From Paenibacillus radicis (ex Xue et al. 2023) (GTDB lineage: Bacteria > Bacillota > Bacilli > Paenibacillales > NBRC-103111): DNA of 64,000 nucleotides. Shown in pieces: positions 45,993 through 55,462 of the stretch. Made by a program: the position numbers and the translations under genes. The stretch's first letter is position 1. Every line of letters starts with the position of its first letter. The stretch is taken from the NCBI RefSeq assembly GCF_024722015.1, contig NZ_JANQBD010000011.1, forward strand, positions 124,001 through 188,000, given 5' to 3'. Under the pieces are notes generated by a model. It saw only the letters and a list, made by a program, of their open reading frames with translations, did no database searches and had not been told where the DNA came from.

Positions 45993-47150
45993 TCAGCAAA
46001 CCCTAATCCATTCTTTTTGTTGGCTGCTCATTAGAATGGCGTCAACTATTTTCATATTGTGATGTCCATCGGCAAGCGTTGCAAAGTTCCGCTCCCCTTC
46101 AATGGTCTGGCTCCTTCGTTTTCTCTTTATTTCATTATAGAAATCAAGGAATAGATTCTTCAAGCCATCAGGCCAGCCTTCTTGATGCCCGCCAGGGAGA
46201 TGAGCCAACGCTGCAGCTTGAGGTGAAAGCAAGGCAGGATCACGATACCATTCTTTATTCGGTTCATTTCTTCTGCCTTCCCACAGCGTGTTTGGGTTTT
46301 CCTGATCCCAGTATAGAGTAGAGTCCGCAGATGATATTTCAAAATGCAATTTATTTTTACGTCCAGCACTAACTTGGGAGACGGTGAACACACCGCTAAT
46401 ATCATCTTCAAAATGAACCAGCACCGAACCGCAATCTTCTGTCGAAACGTCCACTTCCTCGAACACATCATTCAGTCCTTTTGCATAGGTGGACATGTTG
46501 TTGGATGGCTTCTTCCGAATGGGATGGATCGTTTTTAGGTCGGCAAAGACCTCGACTATTTTTTTACCAAGGACAAATTGCATGGTATCGCACCAGTGCG
46601 ATCCAATATCTGCTATCGCTCTGGAAGGTCCGTTTAATTCAGGTTCAAGCCTCCAGCTGTAATCGGTATCGAATAAGAGCCAATCCTGTAGATACCCTCC
46701 GGTTACCAAATGACATTTACCGTTTTGTCGGCTCATCAGCATAGTATGAGCTTGCATCACCATAGGAAAGTGTCTGTAGTTAAAGCAAACTCCATGGATC
46801 GTTCCCATTTGCTCAGCCAAGCTTACAAGCTCGCCTGATTCTGAACTATTCATAGCTAACGGTTTTTCTGACAGCAAGTCTTTACCAGCTAAAATAACAG
46901 CTCTATTAATTTCAAAATGAAGATAATTAGGCGTGCAGTTATGAATTACATCCAGCTCCTGATTGGACAGTAATGCATGATAAGTTTCATAGGCATACGG
47001 AATTCGATATTGCTCAGCCAATACCAACGCTTTGTCCATCGTACTGCCTGCAACCGCAAGGATTTCTACACCTGGAACACGCCTTAATGCTTCCATATGA
47101 AAGTTTGCCGAAAACCCAGTTCCAATAATGCCAACTTTGATAGTCTCCAT
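45993..47150 (-). CDS. Gfo/Idh/MocA-family oxidoreductase 2
   Basis: About 385 residues from the ATG at 47150 (GGAG, 9-nt spacing; a longer frame to 47177 has its site too far away). Rossmann GIIGTGFSANFH, SEKPLAMNSSE and RAIADIGSHWCDTMQF are the cofactor, Lys and Asp/His elements. Relative to the neighbouring 358-residue paralogue it has an extra C-terminal stretch ending in the HHNMKIVDAIL helix. It belongs to the longer subgroup that acts on glycosides or inositols. Substrate unknown. Confidence 0.93.
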   Translation of the reverse strand: METIKVGIIGTGFSANFHMEALRRVPGVEILAVAGSTMDKALVLAEQYRIPYAYETYHALLSNQELDVIHNCTPNYLHFEINRAVILAGKDLLSEKPLAMNSSESGELVSLAEQMGTIHGVCFNYRHFPMVMQAHTMLMSRQNGKCHLVTGGYLQDWLLFDTDYSWRLEPELNGPSRAIADIGSHWCDTMQFVLGKKIVEVFADLKTIHPIRKKPSNNMSTYAKGLNDVFEEVDVSTEDCGSVLVHFEDDISGVFTVSQVSAGRKNKLHFEISSADSTLYWDQENPNTLWEGRRNEPNKEWYRDPALLSPQAAALAHLPGGHQEGWPDGLKNLFLDFYNEIKRKRRSQTIEGERNFATLADGHHNMKIVDAILMSSQQKEWIRVC

Positions 47151-47205
47151 TTCATTACTCTCCGAAAATTTAGTCATAGCTTCAATTCATCATACCTCTC
47201 GGTAG

Positions 47206-48063
47206 CTACACATAATGCTGTAAAAATAACATGTCGCTTTCAACACTTTGGAACTTATCCTCTCGCTCCCCATCGCTCTCCACAATGGTGTAAAGGACAT
47301 GGCCAAGCTCCTTAATCCTTCCGTAAACCGTGCCAAAATCGAACAAGCCTTGACCCAGATCAACAAACATATCCGGCTTTCGATATTTCATATGGACCTC
47401 ATGGTACGGCGCCGTATAATCCTTTTCTGACAGCTCATCAAAAAGGTTCAATGGATACGTTAGACCCTTTTTCATATCACGTTGATGCACGAGGTCGCAC
47501 CTTTCTCCTAATTGATCTAACAGGGCTATTGGATCTAAACCGCCTCGAATAACCCATGCCAAATCCAATTCCACCTTAATATACGAAGGATCTGTATGAT
47601 TCAACAGCATATCGAACAGCGTATTTTCACCGTCCTGCTTGAACTCAAGTGCATGATTGTGCAGATAAAAAGACATGTCGTGCTCATGACAACGTCTTCC
47701 GATAACGTTCACTTTTTCCGCTAATTTCAGCGCTTCCTCGCGTGATGTTATTCGAAGCGAGGGCAGGACAATCCGTTGTACCCCCAATTGAGCGTTATAA
47801 GGAATGATAAAATCCCAATCCAAATCGTCTACTTGAAGCCCCGGTGCGATACCTTCATGTGAAGCAATTGGGTTCAGGTTCAATTCGACGAGCTTTTTTT
47901 TCAATTCATTTGCAGGAATCGCATCGCTAAAACGCTTTCGGGATTTATCCGTTGCTATTAGCTCAACATTTCTATACCCAATCTGTGCCAATTTCTCTAA
48001 GGTCCCGAAGTAATTATCATTTAATTGGGAATTTACCGAAAATAAATTAATTGCTACCTCCAT
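47206..48063 (-). CDS. Sugar phosphate isomerase/epimerase-fold protein (xylose isomerase-like TIM barrel)
   Basis: A 285-residue TIM-barrel protein. Metal-ligand-type segments include FYLHNHALEF (Glu/His), VELDLAWVIRGG (Glu, Asp) and DLVHQRDMKKG (His, Asp). It is similar in kind to IolE/IolI and to 3-keto-glycoside epimerases or lyases. I place the start at ATG 48063; the upstream ATG at 48084 overlaps the AAGGAGG site. It lies between the importer genes and the two dehydrogenase genes. Confidence 0.9.
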   Translation of the reverse strand: MEVAINLFSVNSQLNDNYFGTLEKLAQIGYRNVELIATDKSRKRFSDAIPANELKKKLVELNLNPIASHEGIAPGLQVDDLDWDFIIPYNAQLGVQRIVLPSLRITSREEALKLAEKVNVIGRRCHEHDMSFYLHNHALEFKQDGENTLFDMLLNHTDPSYIKVELDLAWVIRGGLDPIALLDQLGERCDLVHQRDMKKGLTYPLNLFDELSEKDYTAPYHEVHMKYRKPDMFVDLGQGLFDFGTVYGRIKELGHVLYTIVESDGEREDKFQSVESDMLFLQHYV

Positions 48064-48171
48064 ACTCTTGGTATCCTCCTTCATCGTTCACGCTCATGCT
48101 CAGTATTGAAAAGCCCAATATGAACCTACATACTGGACTTTCGATTCTATACGATTTCTGATAGACTGCTG

Positions 48172-49686
48172 CTATTTACTCTTAGCCCATTCATCAAGCT
48201 GCTTTTGCTTTTCAGCAACAATTTTATCTATGCCTGCCGCTTTTAATGCAGCTATAAACTTCGGAAGATTGACCTCTGGATCAATAGTTCCTGTCTCCAA
48301 GCCAATTTTATATTGATTGACTACATTCGTTACTGCTGCTACTTCTGTTTTTACCGGGTCAGTGCTAAAGGTAAAGCCTAACGCTTTTGATTTCTTTGAG
48401 CCCTTATTAAACTTATCCATCTTATTCCATATTTCCGGATCTTCGTTGGCCCAAAGATAATTTAACAATTGGTTGCCGAACATCCAGCCTTGCCTTAGGT
48501 TATAGCCGCTGTTCTTGGCATCGACTCCAGACGGATAATCGATGACATTCTCGGATTTCTTCACATAATGCTTGCCTTCAATTCCCCATGCCAACAGATT
48601 GACCAATTGCTTATCCGAATACAATAAGTTCAATACCATCATGGCACGTTCTGGGTTTTGGGAATTCTGGGTTATGGAGAACATCGTTCCCGTAACACTG
48701 CGCGTTGTTGCAATGGAGGGTGTCAATTCAACACTCACCATCGGCTGACGAGTAAGCTCGCTGACCTGCGACTCAATACCCGGTTTACCTTTTACGATGA
48801 CACTAAACCCTTTATTTGCCTTAATTAGATCGTACCCTGTTTCTTTACTTGTTGCCGCGTCCTTGGAGATATATCCGGCTTGATACCATTTTCTCATCTT
48901 TTTAAGCACTTCTGAATACTGAGGTGTTTCATACCAATTTACCACTTTCAGCTCTTCCAGATTGGTTAATACACCGAAGTCGTCACCCAAATTATCCATC
49001 ATGCCAAGATTGTAATATTCAATCGGCGAAGTTCCAGCCAAATGTGGCCCCAATAATGTAAGATTAGGCTCTCCTTCTTTGATAGCTTTAAAAACCGCAT
49101 CCAAATCATCCAGCGTCTTGATCTTGCCAGCGTCAATTTGATATTTATCCAAAAGATCCTTGCGCATCACAATACCACCGAAGGAAGCAAAATCCCGTAT
49201 ACTCGGAACCCCATACGTCTTCCCTTTCACCTTCGTTGCTGCCAAAATTTCCGGATCTACCGCTTTGAGAATTCCTTGTCCCGACTTGTTCAATAAATCA
49301 TCGAGAGGCAGCAGTTGACTTTTGGATACCTGCGAGCTGTAATTTTGTGCGCGTGTATATATAAGATCAACTTTCTCATTTGCCGTAACCATGAGTGTGG
49401 ATTGCTGCTCCCACGCAGCTGAATCGATGGAAACCAACTTAATGGTTGCATTCATCTTCTCTTTCGTAATCTTACTCATTTCCTCCTCGACTGCTTTCAA
49501 ATCCTTCTGGCTCGGCCCTCTGAACACAATAGCAACTTCATAAGGGGACAAATTAGTGTTGTTCTTTGATGCATCATTTACGGCTGCATCTTTCGCGGGA
49601 TCTGTTGACTTTGCACAACCAGCCAAAACCATACCTGCAGCCAGCATTGTGACAACAGTCCCAGTTAAGCTCTTCATTTTTTTCAT
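48172..49686 (-). CDS. Substrate-binding lipoprotein, LplA/YtcQ type
   Basis: A 504-residue extracellular solute-binding lipoprotein (lipobox GMVLAGC, lipid Cys 24; GGGAGG precedes the ATG). It belongs to the large Paenibacillus/Bacillus LplA group, with YYNLGMMDNLGDDFGVL and NSQNPERAMMVLNLLYSDKQL as typical segments. It works with the two permeases encoded upstream. The LplA group transports oligosaccharides, often plant-wall or uronate-containing; the specific ligand is unknown. Confidence 0.93.
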   Translation of the reverse strand: MKKMKSLTGTVVTMLAAGMVLAGCAKSTDPAKDAAVNDASKNNTNLSPYEVAIVFRGPSQKDLKAVEEEMSKITKEKMNATIKLVSIDSAAWEQQSTLMVTANEKVDLIYTRAQNYSSQVSKSQLLPLDDLLNKSGQGILKAVDPEILAATKVKGKTYGVPSIRDFASFGGIVMRKDLLDKYQIDAGKIKTLDDLDAVFKAIKEGEPNLTLLGPHLAGTSPIEYYNLGMMDNLGDDFGVLTNLEELKVVNWYETPQYSEVLKKMRKWYQAGYISKDAATSKETGYDLIKANKGFSVIVKGKPGIESQVSELTRQPMVSVELTPSIATTRSVTGTMFSITQNSQNPERAMMVLNLLYSDKQLVNLLAWGIEGKHYVKKSENVIDYPSGVDAKNSGYNLRQGWMFGNQLLNYLWANEDPEIWNKMDKFNKGSKKSKALGFTFSTDPVKTEVAAVTNVVNQYKIGLETGTIDPEVNLPKFIAALKAAGIDKIVAEKQKQLDEWAKSK

Positions 49687-49745
49687 GAATCGGACCTCCC
49701 TATTTTATATGCCAATTCAGTTTGGAACTGAATAATAGCCGTTCC

Positions 49746-50630
49746 TTATCCTTTAACCGCACCGACAGTGAGCCCTTTAATAAAATACTTTTGAAAAAAA
49801 GGATATGCCATAAGGATAGGAATGACCCCCATCACCGCAATAGCCATCCTCACACTCTCACTAGGGATTGCAGCGAGGTCTCCAACCTGACCGGATTCAG
49901 CTACTGAGTTTTTCAAGTATTGAATATCCAGCAATATCCGGTTTAATAAATTTTGAATGCTATAGTATTTGCTGTCCGTAATGTAGATCAATCCGTTAAA
50001 CCAATCATTCCAGTAATGAATAGTTTGAAACAATCCCACTGTGGCTAGTACAGGCAAGGAAAGCGGCATAACAATCTTGTAAAAAATTTTGAGCTGGCCG
50101 GCTCCGTCTATATAGGCAGATTCAATGACAGGCGTCGGTATGGATTGAGTGAAAAACGTCCTCATCAAGATAACATAAAAGGCATTGAGCAATAAGCCTG
50201 GTATGATAAGAGCCCAAAATGTATTTTTCAGCGGTATCAGTTGCGTATAAACCAAATACGTAGGTACTAAGCCGCCGTTGAACAGCATGGTGAAGAAGAC
50301 GAAAAATGATAAAAAGTTACGAAAAGGCATTTCATTTCTTGAAATCGGATAGGCTAACAAGGATGTAATCACAAGACTTGTTACGGTTCCTATTACCGTT
50401 ACCAGAATCGAGATACCATAAGCTCGTACAATCGTTGCCGAGTCTCTAAACAAAAATTCATACGCTTCCCAGCTGATCTCTGAGGGAAACAAAGAATATC
50501 CGTTTACTATAATAGTTTGCTCATCCGTAATGGAAGCGGTAATTAATAGAATGAGCGGTATCAAGCAAAAACAGGAGATAATAATGAATAGCAGGTTAAG
50601 AACCCATTGCCCGGCGTTCTTTGTTTTCAC
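49746..50630 (-). CDS. Carbohydrate ABC transporter permease, LplC/YtcP type
   Basis: A 294-residue permease with six helices, N-terminal ITASITDEQTIIVNGYSLFP, the coupling loop ESAYIDGAGQLKIFYKIVMP and the terminal FIKGLTVGAVKG that marks this subunit. It starts at GTG (50630). The gap to the partner permease is 14 nt. No ATPase gene is present in the operon. Confidence 0.94.
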   Translation of the reverse strand: MKTKNAGQWVLNLLFIIISCFCLIPLILLITASITDEQTIIVNGYSLFPSEISWEAYEFLFRDSATIVRAYGISILVTVIGTVTSLVITSLLAYPISRNEMPFRNFLSFFVFFTMLFNGGLVPTYLVYTQLIPLKNTFWALIIPGLLLNAFYVILMRTFFTQSIPTPVIESAYIDGAGQLKIFYKIVMPLSLPVLATVGLFQTIHYWNDWFNGLIYITDSKYYSIQNLLNRILLDIQYLKNSVAESGQVGDLAAIPSESVRMAIAVMGVIPILMAYPFFQKYFIKGLTVGAVKG

Positions 50631-50644
50631 TGAAGCTCACTCCT

Positions 50645-51577
50645 TTAAAATAATGCGTTTTCCCGATTCACTTTTCTTACCACAACATTGGATATGAAAA
50701 CCAGTACGAAACCAACAACTGATTGATAAAGTCCAGCCGCGGAAGACATGCCGATATCCCCATTCTTCAATAAAGCACGGTATACATACGTATCAATGAC
50801 ATTCGTCGTTGGTTGAAGCATACCAGAATCCAACGGAACCTGATAAAATAACCCAAAGTCTGAGCTAAAAATCTTACCTACTTGCAACAGCGTCATAATG
50901 ATGATAACAGGTGAGATTAAAGGGATCGTAACACTCATAATTTGCTGCAGCTTACTGGCTCCATCAATGGTAGCTGCTTCGTAATATTCTTGATCGATCC
51001 CAATGATAGCCGCCAAATAGATTACACATAAATAACCTGCATGCTTCCATAATTGAACTGTTGTTAAAATATATGGCCAGTATTTGGGTTCGCTATACCA
51101 CATCATGTCTTGGATACCAAGCATGGGCAGTATGCTTTTATTAATAAATCCATGCTCCATACTCAGCAAGGAAAACACCAGATAACCTATAATAACGGAT
51201 GAAATCAAATGAGGAAGCAGCACAACGCTTTGATAGAAACGTGAGAACACTCGGTTTTTTAATTCGTTTAACAGAATGGCCAAAGCTACAGCAACTATTA
51301 AATTCAAAACAATAAACACCACGTTATATAAGATTGTGTTTCTTGTGATGATGTAGGCATCGCTTGTTTTAAACAGGTATTCAAAATTTTTAAATCCAAC
51401 CCAATCGCTCCCCAAGATGCCTTTGGCAAAATTGATATCCTTGAATGCAATAACCATTCCAAGCATTGGAAGGTAGTTATTGATGAGCAGATAAAGGATA
51501 CCTGGCACTACCATTAAGAGCAGTGCTTTGTTTTTTTTGATATTACGCAAACGATTTCTGTCCAACAATGATGTCAT
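50645..51577 (-). CDS. Carbohydrate ABC transporter permease, LplB/YteP type
   Basis: A 310-residue permease. The N-terminus NKALLLMVVPGILYLLINNYLPMLGM, FKDINFAKGILGSDWVGF (each typical of LplB) and the coupling loop EYYEAATIDGASKLQQIM are visible. It is the first gene of the importer/dehydrogenase operon. Upstream lie two copies of an 11-nt direct repeat proposed as the regulator's binding site. Confidence 0.94.
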   Translation of the reverse strand: MTSLLDRNRLRNIKKNKALLLMVVPGILYLLINNYLPMLGMVIAFKDINFAKGILGSDWVGFKNFEYLFKTSDAYIITRNTILYNVVFIVLNLIVAVALAILLNELKNRVFSRFYQSVVLLPHLISSVIIGYLVFSLLSMEHGFINKSILPMLGIQDMMWYSEPKYWPYILTTVQLWKHAGYLCVIYLAAIIGIDQEYYEAATIDGASKLQQIMSVTIPLISPVIIIMTLLQVGKIFSSDFGLFYQVPLDSGMLQPTTNVIDTYVYRALLKNGDIGMSSAAGLYQSVVGFVLVFISNVVVRKVNRENALF

Positions 51578-51649
51578 GGCGTTTCTCCCTTCAAATTGCT
51601 TTCTGTGATATCTATAGATTACGCCATAAAAGGATAAGCCCCCACCACT

Positions 51650-51682
51650 ATTCTGACCTCACTCTACTACAATTCTGACCTC
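51650..51682 (-). promoter_or_regulatory. Direct repeat, candidate binding site for the AraC-type response regulator
   Basis: ATTCTGACCTC occurs at 51650-51660 and again at 51672-51682, a 22-bp period (two helical turns). Read toward the permease gene each copy is GAGGTCAGAAT. It lies 73-105 nt upstream of that start. AraC-type regulators bind such same-face repeats next to the -35 region. Confidence 0.6.
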
Positions 51683-51692
51683 TTCTTATAGG

Positions 51693-51722
51693 AAAAAGCA
51701 TCCCATCATAGAATAGGATGCT
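51693..51722 (-). terminator. Terminator after the third response-regulator gene
   Basis: On the minus strand AGCATCC (51722-51716) pairs with GGATGCT (51704-51698) and TTTTTCC follows. The hairpin begins at the regulator's stop codon, so the regulator and the importer are separate transcripts. Confidence 0.75.
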
Positions 51723-53344
51723 TACTTATTGGACATATTACATTCTCGAAACTCCTGTGGATTGAGCTGGGTTGCTCTTTTGAACATTTTGGCGAAATAA
51801 GAAAAGTTCGAATAGCCAACCGACACCGCTATTCCACTGACCGACAAGTCGGTATTGGCCAATAACTCTTTGGCGATTTCAATGCGTTCCTCCGATATAT
51901 AATCGATTAGGGATATTCCCGTCTCTTTCTTGAATAATCTGGATAAGTAATCTGGATGTACATGAACGTATTTTGCGATATCATCTCTCGACAGAGAATC
52001 TCCCAGGTTTTGTTTGATATACCACTTCACTTTGTCTACGATGGTTTCCGACTCCTCAGACACGCGGCAATATTCGACTGTTGTTTTCAAGGAATCCTTA
52101 ACCCAAGCCTGAAGGTCCGTTACAGAGCGTGCTGCTGTGGATATCCGTTCCGGAGACATATGGTCGGTAAAAATTTGATGCGAATGAAAACCCTTAACCT
52201 GAAGAAAATGATAAAGAATTTGAACAAAGCTTTGTTGAAATTCCTGAAGCAGCTTAGCATCCAATAGTTCCATATTTCGCCAAGAGTTTAAATATTCTTC
52301 CGTTGCCGTGAATACGGCTTCGAACGCTCCTGATTTCAACATTTCTAACCACCCGGCCATGGGGATCAGCTTTGTAATCGTCCCGACATGGTTAAGCCAT
52401 TCATTTTTAACAAATACTTTATTGTTCTGAGTCACATTATTAATCTCCATTTGGGTCAACAGCTCAACCTCTTTAACAATTTCCCATAAAAAGCTACTTT
52501 CCCCTATGTAACAAGACAGATCACAATAAAAATAACGATTACAGGAAGCTATATACGTCTCGAAAGCTTTTCTAAGCTGGTCTGGTTCAACTTTGTTCCT
52601 ATCAGCCATGAAGTCAGGAATTAAGCCCAGCAAAGTCCCCTCTTTTAGATGGACCATCTGGCTGTTCGGATAATCGGTAAAAATGATTTCCTCCGCCGCG
52701 TTTTGCAGAGCATACTCCAGAATCGTAATATCTCTTGGAGTGAACACTTTGTACCACCGCTGAACACTTATAAGGACCGGTATAAACTGATCTGTTTCTT
52801 GATAGGGTATATTTTCCATGACAAGAAGCTCTTTAATTTGATTTGAATTGGAGAGCAGCCTATAGTTCAACAAATCCTTCCAAAACCGCTCAATCAGAAT
52901 GGGCTGATTTTTGGACCACAGGCTGTAATAATGAGCATAATTTTCATTAAAGGCGATCTGTTCCCTTTTATACTCAACACGTTCAATCGCTTTTTCAATA
53001 ACCTCCTCCAGCTCGTCGTATCTGACCGGCTTAAGCAAATAATCAAGGCTTCCCAGTTGAATAGCTTTTTTGGTATAAGTAAAATCGGAATGACAGGTTA
53101 AAAATACAGATTCGGTTGCATTATAATGCTCTCTTACCCATGTCAGTAATTCAAGTCCATTCCCTTGGGGCATTTCAATATCACAAATCATAATATCGAT
53201 AGGCTCTTGCAAGAACACCTCTTTAGCTTGCTTCACGCTGTAAGCGACATAGACATTCGTAATCGATAGCTTTTCCCAGTCGACACCGGATTGAACCGCG
53301 CGGACCGCATGAACCTCATCATCAACAATAAGCAACCGGTACAT
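51722..53344 (-). CDS. Response regulator with AraC-type DNA-binding domain (YesN type) 3
   Basis: A 540-residue protein. The receiver has DDE at 8-10 and phosphoacceptor D55 in ICDIEMPQ with SLDYLLKPV. There is a long linker, and a C-terminal AraC domain (RDDIAKYVHVHPDYLSRLFK and VSGIAVSVGYSNFSYFAKMFK). It starts 2 nt after the kinase stop. It probably activates the importer operon through the direct repeats at 51650-51682. Confidence 0.94.
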   Translation of the reverse strand: MYRLLIVDDEVHAVRAVQSGVDWEKLSITNVYVAYSVKQAKEVFLQEPIDIMICDIEMPQGNGLELLTWVREHYNATESVFLTCHSDFTYTKKAIQLGSLDYLLKPVRYDELEEVIEKAIERVEYKREQIAFNENYAHYYSLWSKNQPILIERFWKDLLNYRLLSNSNQIKELLVMENIPYQETDQFIPVLISVQRWYKVFTPRDITILEYALQNAAEEIIFTDYPNSQMVHLKEGTLLGLIPDFMADRNKVEPDQLRKAFETYIASCNRYFYCDLSCYIGESSFLWEIVKEVELLTQMEINNVTQNNKVFVKNEWLNHVGTITKLIPMAGWLEMLKSGAFEAVFTATEEYLNSWRNMELLDAKLLQEFQQSFVQILYHFLQVKGFHSHQIFTDHMSPERISTAARSVTDLQAWVKDSLKTTVEYCRVSEESETIVDKVKWYIKQNLGDSLSRDDIAKYVHVHPDYLSRLFKKETGISLIDYISEERIEIAKELLANTDLSVSGIAVSVGYSNFSYFAKMFKRATQLNPQEFRECNMSNK

Positions 53345-53346
53345 AA

Positions 53347-55098
53347 CTATTCATCCTCCATTTTCTCAAACCTTATAGGAAGACGAAGCTCCACCTCGGC
53401 TCCTCCGCCAGTGTTGTTCGATATCCATAATCGGGCTTGATCTTGATATAGCAAATTTAATCTCCTTCGGACATTCCATATCCCTATATGCTCTCCATTT
53501 TCATCCGCTATACCCTCTTCAGACTGAACAGCATGTAAAACTTCCGGCGGGAAGCCCTTTCCTGTATCTGAAATGACAACCTTCATGAATGGAATGCCAG
53601 CTTCTTCGCAGCCATCAACGGTTATTTGCAAATGGATCCGTTCCTCCATGCTAACCGCATGCTTAATTGTATTTTCCACAAAGGTTTGTATGGACAACGG
53701 GGGAACCAATGCCTCCGATAATAAATCGGCTGCTTCGATTTCAAAAGTAAAATTTTCAGGAAATCTCATCGTTTGAATTCGCAAGTAATTATTCGTATGA
53801 GCGATCTCTTCTGATAGTTTAACGAAATTTAAGCTGCTTCGAAACATAAACCGCAAATATTGAACCAGGCTCATTGACAGCTCCTGTATCAATTCATAGC
53901 TTTTCAATTGAGCAAGGCTATATATAATGTTTAATGAATTGAGAAAGAAGTGCGGATTAATCTGGAGCTGAAGATGCTTGAGTTCTGCTTTTTGATTGAT
54001 CAACTGCTCCTCATACACACTTATTTTCAAATCGGTTATTTGCGATACCATCGTATTAAATGTCTCGTTCATGATTTCAAATTCGTAAGAGGTGCTGTAT
54101 AGCTCAATTCTGTCCTCCATAAACCCATCCCGGACTTTTCGCATAGCTGTAACAATCCGATTGATGGGGAGCAATATAACCTTTCGAATGAATGTGTAAA
54201 ATGCAGGAAGCAGCAATAACGCTGCCAATAAAATAAACGTTGTAATTCTTTGAAGCTCCGGAAGCCTTTCCAGGATAGTACCCTCCGGGATAAAAATCAT
54301 CAGTAAAAAGTCTCCTTTAGTTGACTTTTCGTTGACCTGAAGATATTCCTGCCCCCTGCTAGTAAAGCGATTCACATTCTTTTCTAAACCCAAATGAATA
54401 TCGTTTTCTTTAAGAAAATCATCATTGGTCATTACCTCATGAGCATCAGTAACAAGCAGAGATCTTCCAGATTGGCCGAGTTCAATTAAGCTTAGAGGTA
54501 CCATTAACTTCGAAGCTTCGACGATCCCTCCTATATAGGCATTCCCGGATTGTATAATATGATATAAGTAGTATTGATTATCAATTTTACTTACAAACCA
54601 TTGCTTACTTAGCTTCTTGTCAGAAATTTGGATGTCATGTAGCAAATCCAGTATTCCGTTTTCCAGAGCCTTTCGTTCGTCGTATGTCTCTCCGGGGATT
54701 TTGGAAGTCATTAATTCATCGTTAACAGAAGAGTATATAAAAAACAAATCCAGCGGTTTATAGTTTTTTATATCGGTTTCGATCCTATTGACTAAGCGAA
54801 TTTTTGCAAATAGGTACCAAGCATTAATATCCTCCTTGGGATAATCCAGATTAAGTAAATCATTCTCCAGGGCTGCCATATTATACAAGTATTTATCCGC
54901 CTCATCCAAATTGCGATCGATTTGATTCATATATAGTGTGAGCAGACTTTTATTGGAGCCGGCAACCTGATTACGAACTACATTCATAGCGTAATAGTTA
55001 TTGTAAATTAGAAACAGTATCAGAGGTATGATTAAGAGTAATAAACCAATTATGAGTTTGAACCGGATAGATTTAAACACTGGGGGATTTGTAAGCAT
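53347..55098 (-). CDS. Membrane sensor histidine kinase (YesM type) 3
   Basis: 583 residues from the ATG at 55098 (AAGGAG, 7-nt spacing); an in-frame start at 55122 would overlap the site. Helix 1 (about 15-33) and helix 2 (about 285-303) bracket an extracellular sensor. Then come HAMP, the kinase with QINPHFFLNSLNIIYSLA and the ATPase part with PPLSIQTFVENTIKHA and GIWNVRRRLNLLY. It is co-translated with its regulator. Confidence 0.94.
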   Translation of the reverse strand: MLTNPPVFKSIRFKLIIGLLLLIIPLILFLIYNNYYAMNVVRNQVAGSNKSLLTLYMNQIDRNLDEADKYLYNMAALENDLLNLDYPKEDINAWYLFAKIRLVNRIETDIKNYKPLDLFFIYSSVNDELMTSKIPGETYDERKALENGILDLLHDIQISDKKLSKQWFVSKIDNQYYLYHIIQSGNAYIGGIVEASKLMVPLSLIELGQSGRSLLVTDAHEVMTNDDFLKENDIHLGLEKNVNRFTSRGQEYLQVNEKSTKGDFLLMIFIPEGTILERLPELQRITTFILLAALLLLPAFYTFIRKVILLPINRIVTAMRKVRDGFMEDRIELYSTSYEFEIMNETFNTMVSQITDLKISVYEEQLINQKAELKHLQLQINPHFFLNSLNIIYSLAQLKSYELIQELSMSLVQYLRFMFRSSLNFVKLSEEIAHTNNYLRIQTMRFPENFTFEIEAADLLSEALVPPLSIQTFVENTIKHAVSMEERIHLQITVDGCEEAGIPFMKVVISDTGKGFPPEVLHAVQSEEGIADENGEHIGIWNVRRRLNLLYQDQARLWISNNTGGGAEVELRLPIRFEKMEDE

Positions 55099-55190
55099 CA
55101 CATAACTCCTTCTTGTAATCATTATTTATACACAGACAATCGTCGTTCCTTCTTCGAAAGTGTATAAGAGAAATATAGAAACTTCAACTC

Positions 55191-55462
55191 CTAAAACTTA
55201 TCAACTCCGCTAGCAATCACGCTGCTAAGACCTGTATGTGTTACAGGATCTAGAAGTTTTACAATCTCCTCGGATCCAAGATACTCACTAACCCTTTGAT
55301 CCCTAGAAAGCACGTCAAAAGAGTTACCTTCGCTCCGCCTTTCACCACTTAATGGGCTGAATCATGAACGTTTTCATGGGCAACTTGTCGACCGATCGTG
55401 TTAGCGAGTATCATCATAACTGCTTTCGCATTAATGAGATCACCGATAAGTGCCAGATTACC
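55191..55462 (-). pseudogene. C-terminal remnant of an adenylosuccinate lyase / carboxymuconate cycloisomerase-type lyase
   Basis: One frame from 55462 reads GNLALIGDLINAKAVMMILA and IGRQVAHENVHDSA before a stop at 55349. A second frame continues with NSFDVLSRDQRVSEYLG and LLDPVTHTGLSS and ends at 55191. The order of blocks (AVMM-A--IGRQ-AHE-V, then D-RV---L---E---LLDP---TGL) is that of the C-terminal domain of the lyase superfamily. The frame change and missing N-terminal two thirds show it is dead. Subfamily cannot be told. Confidence 0.6.
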
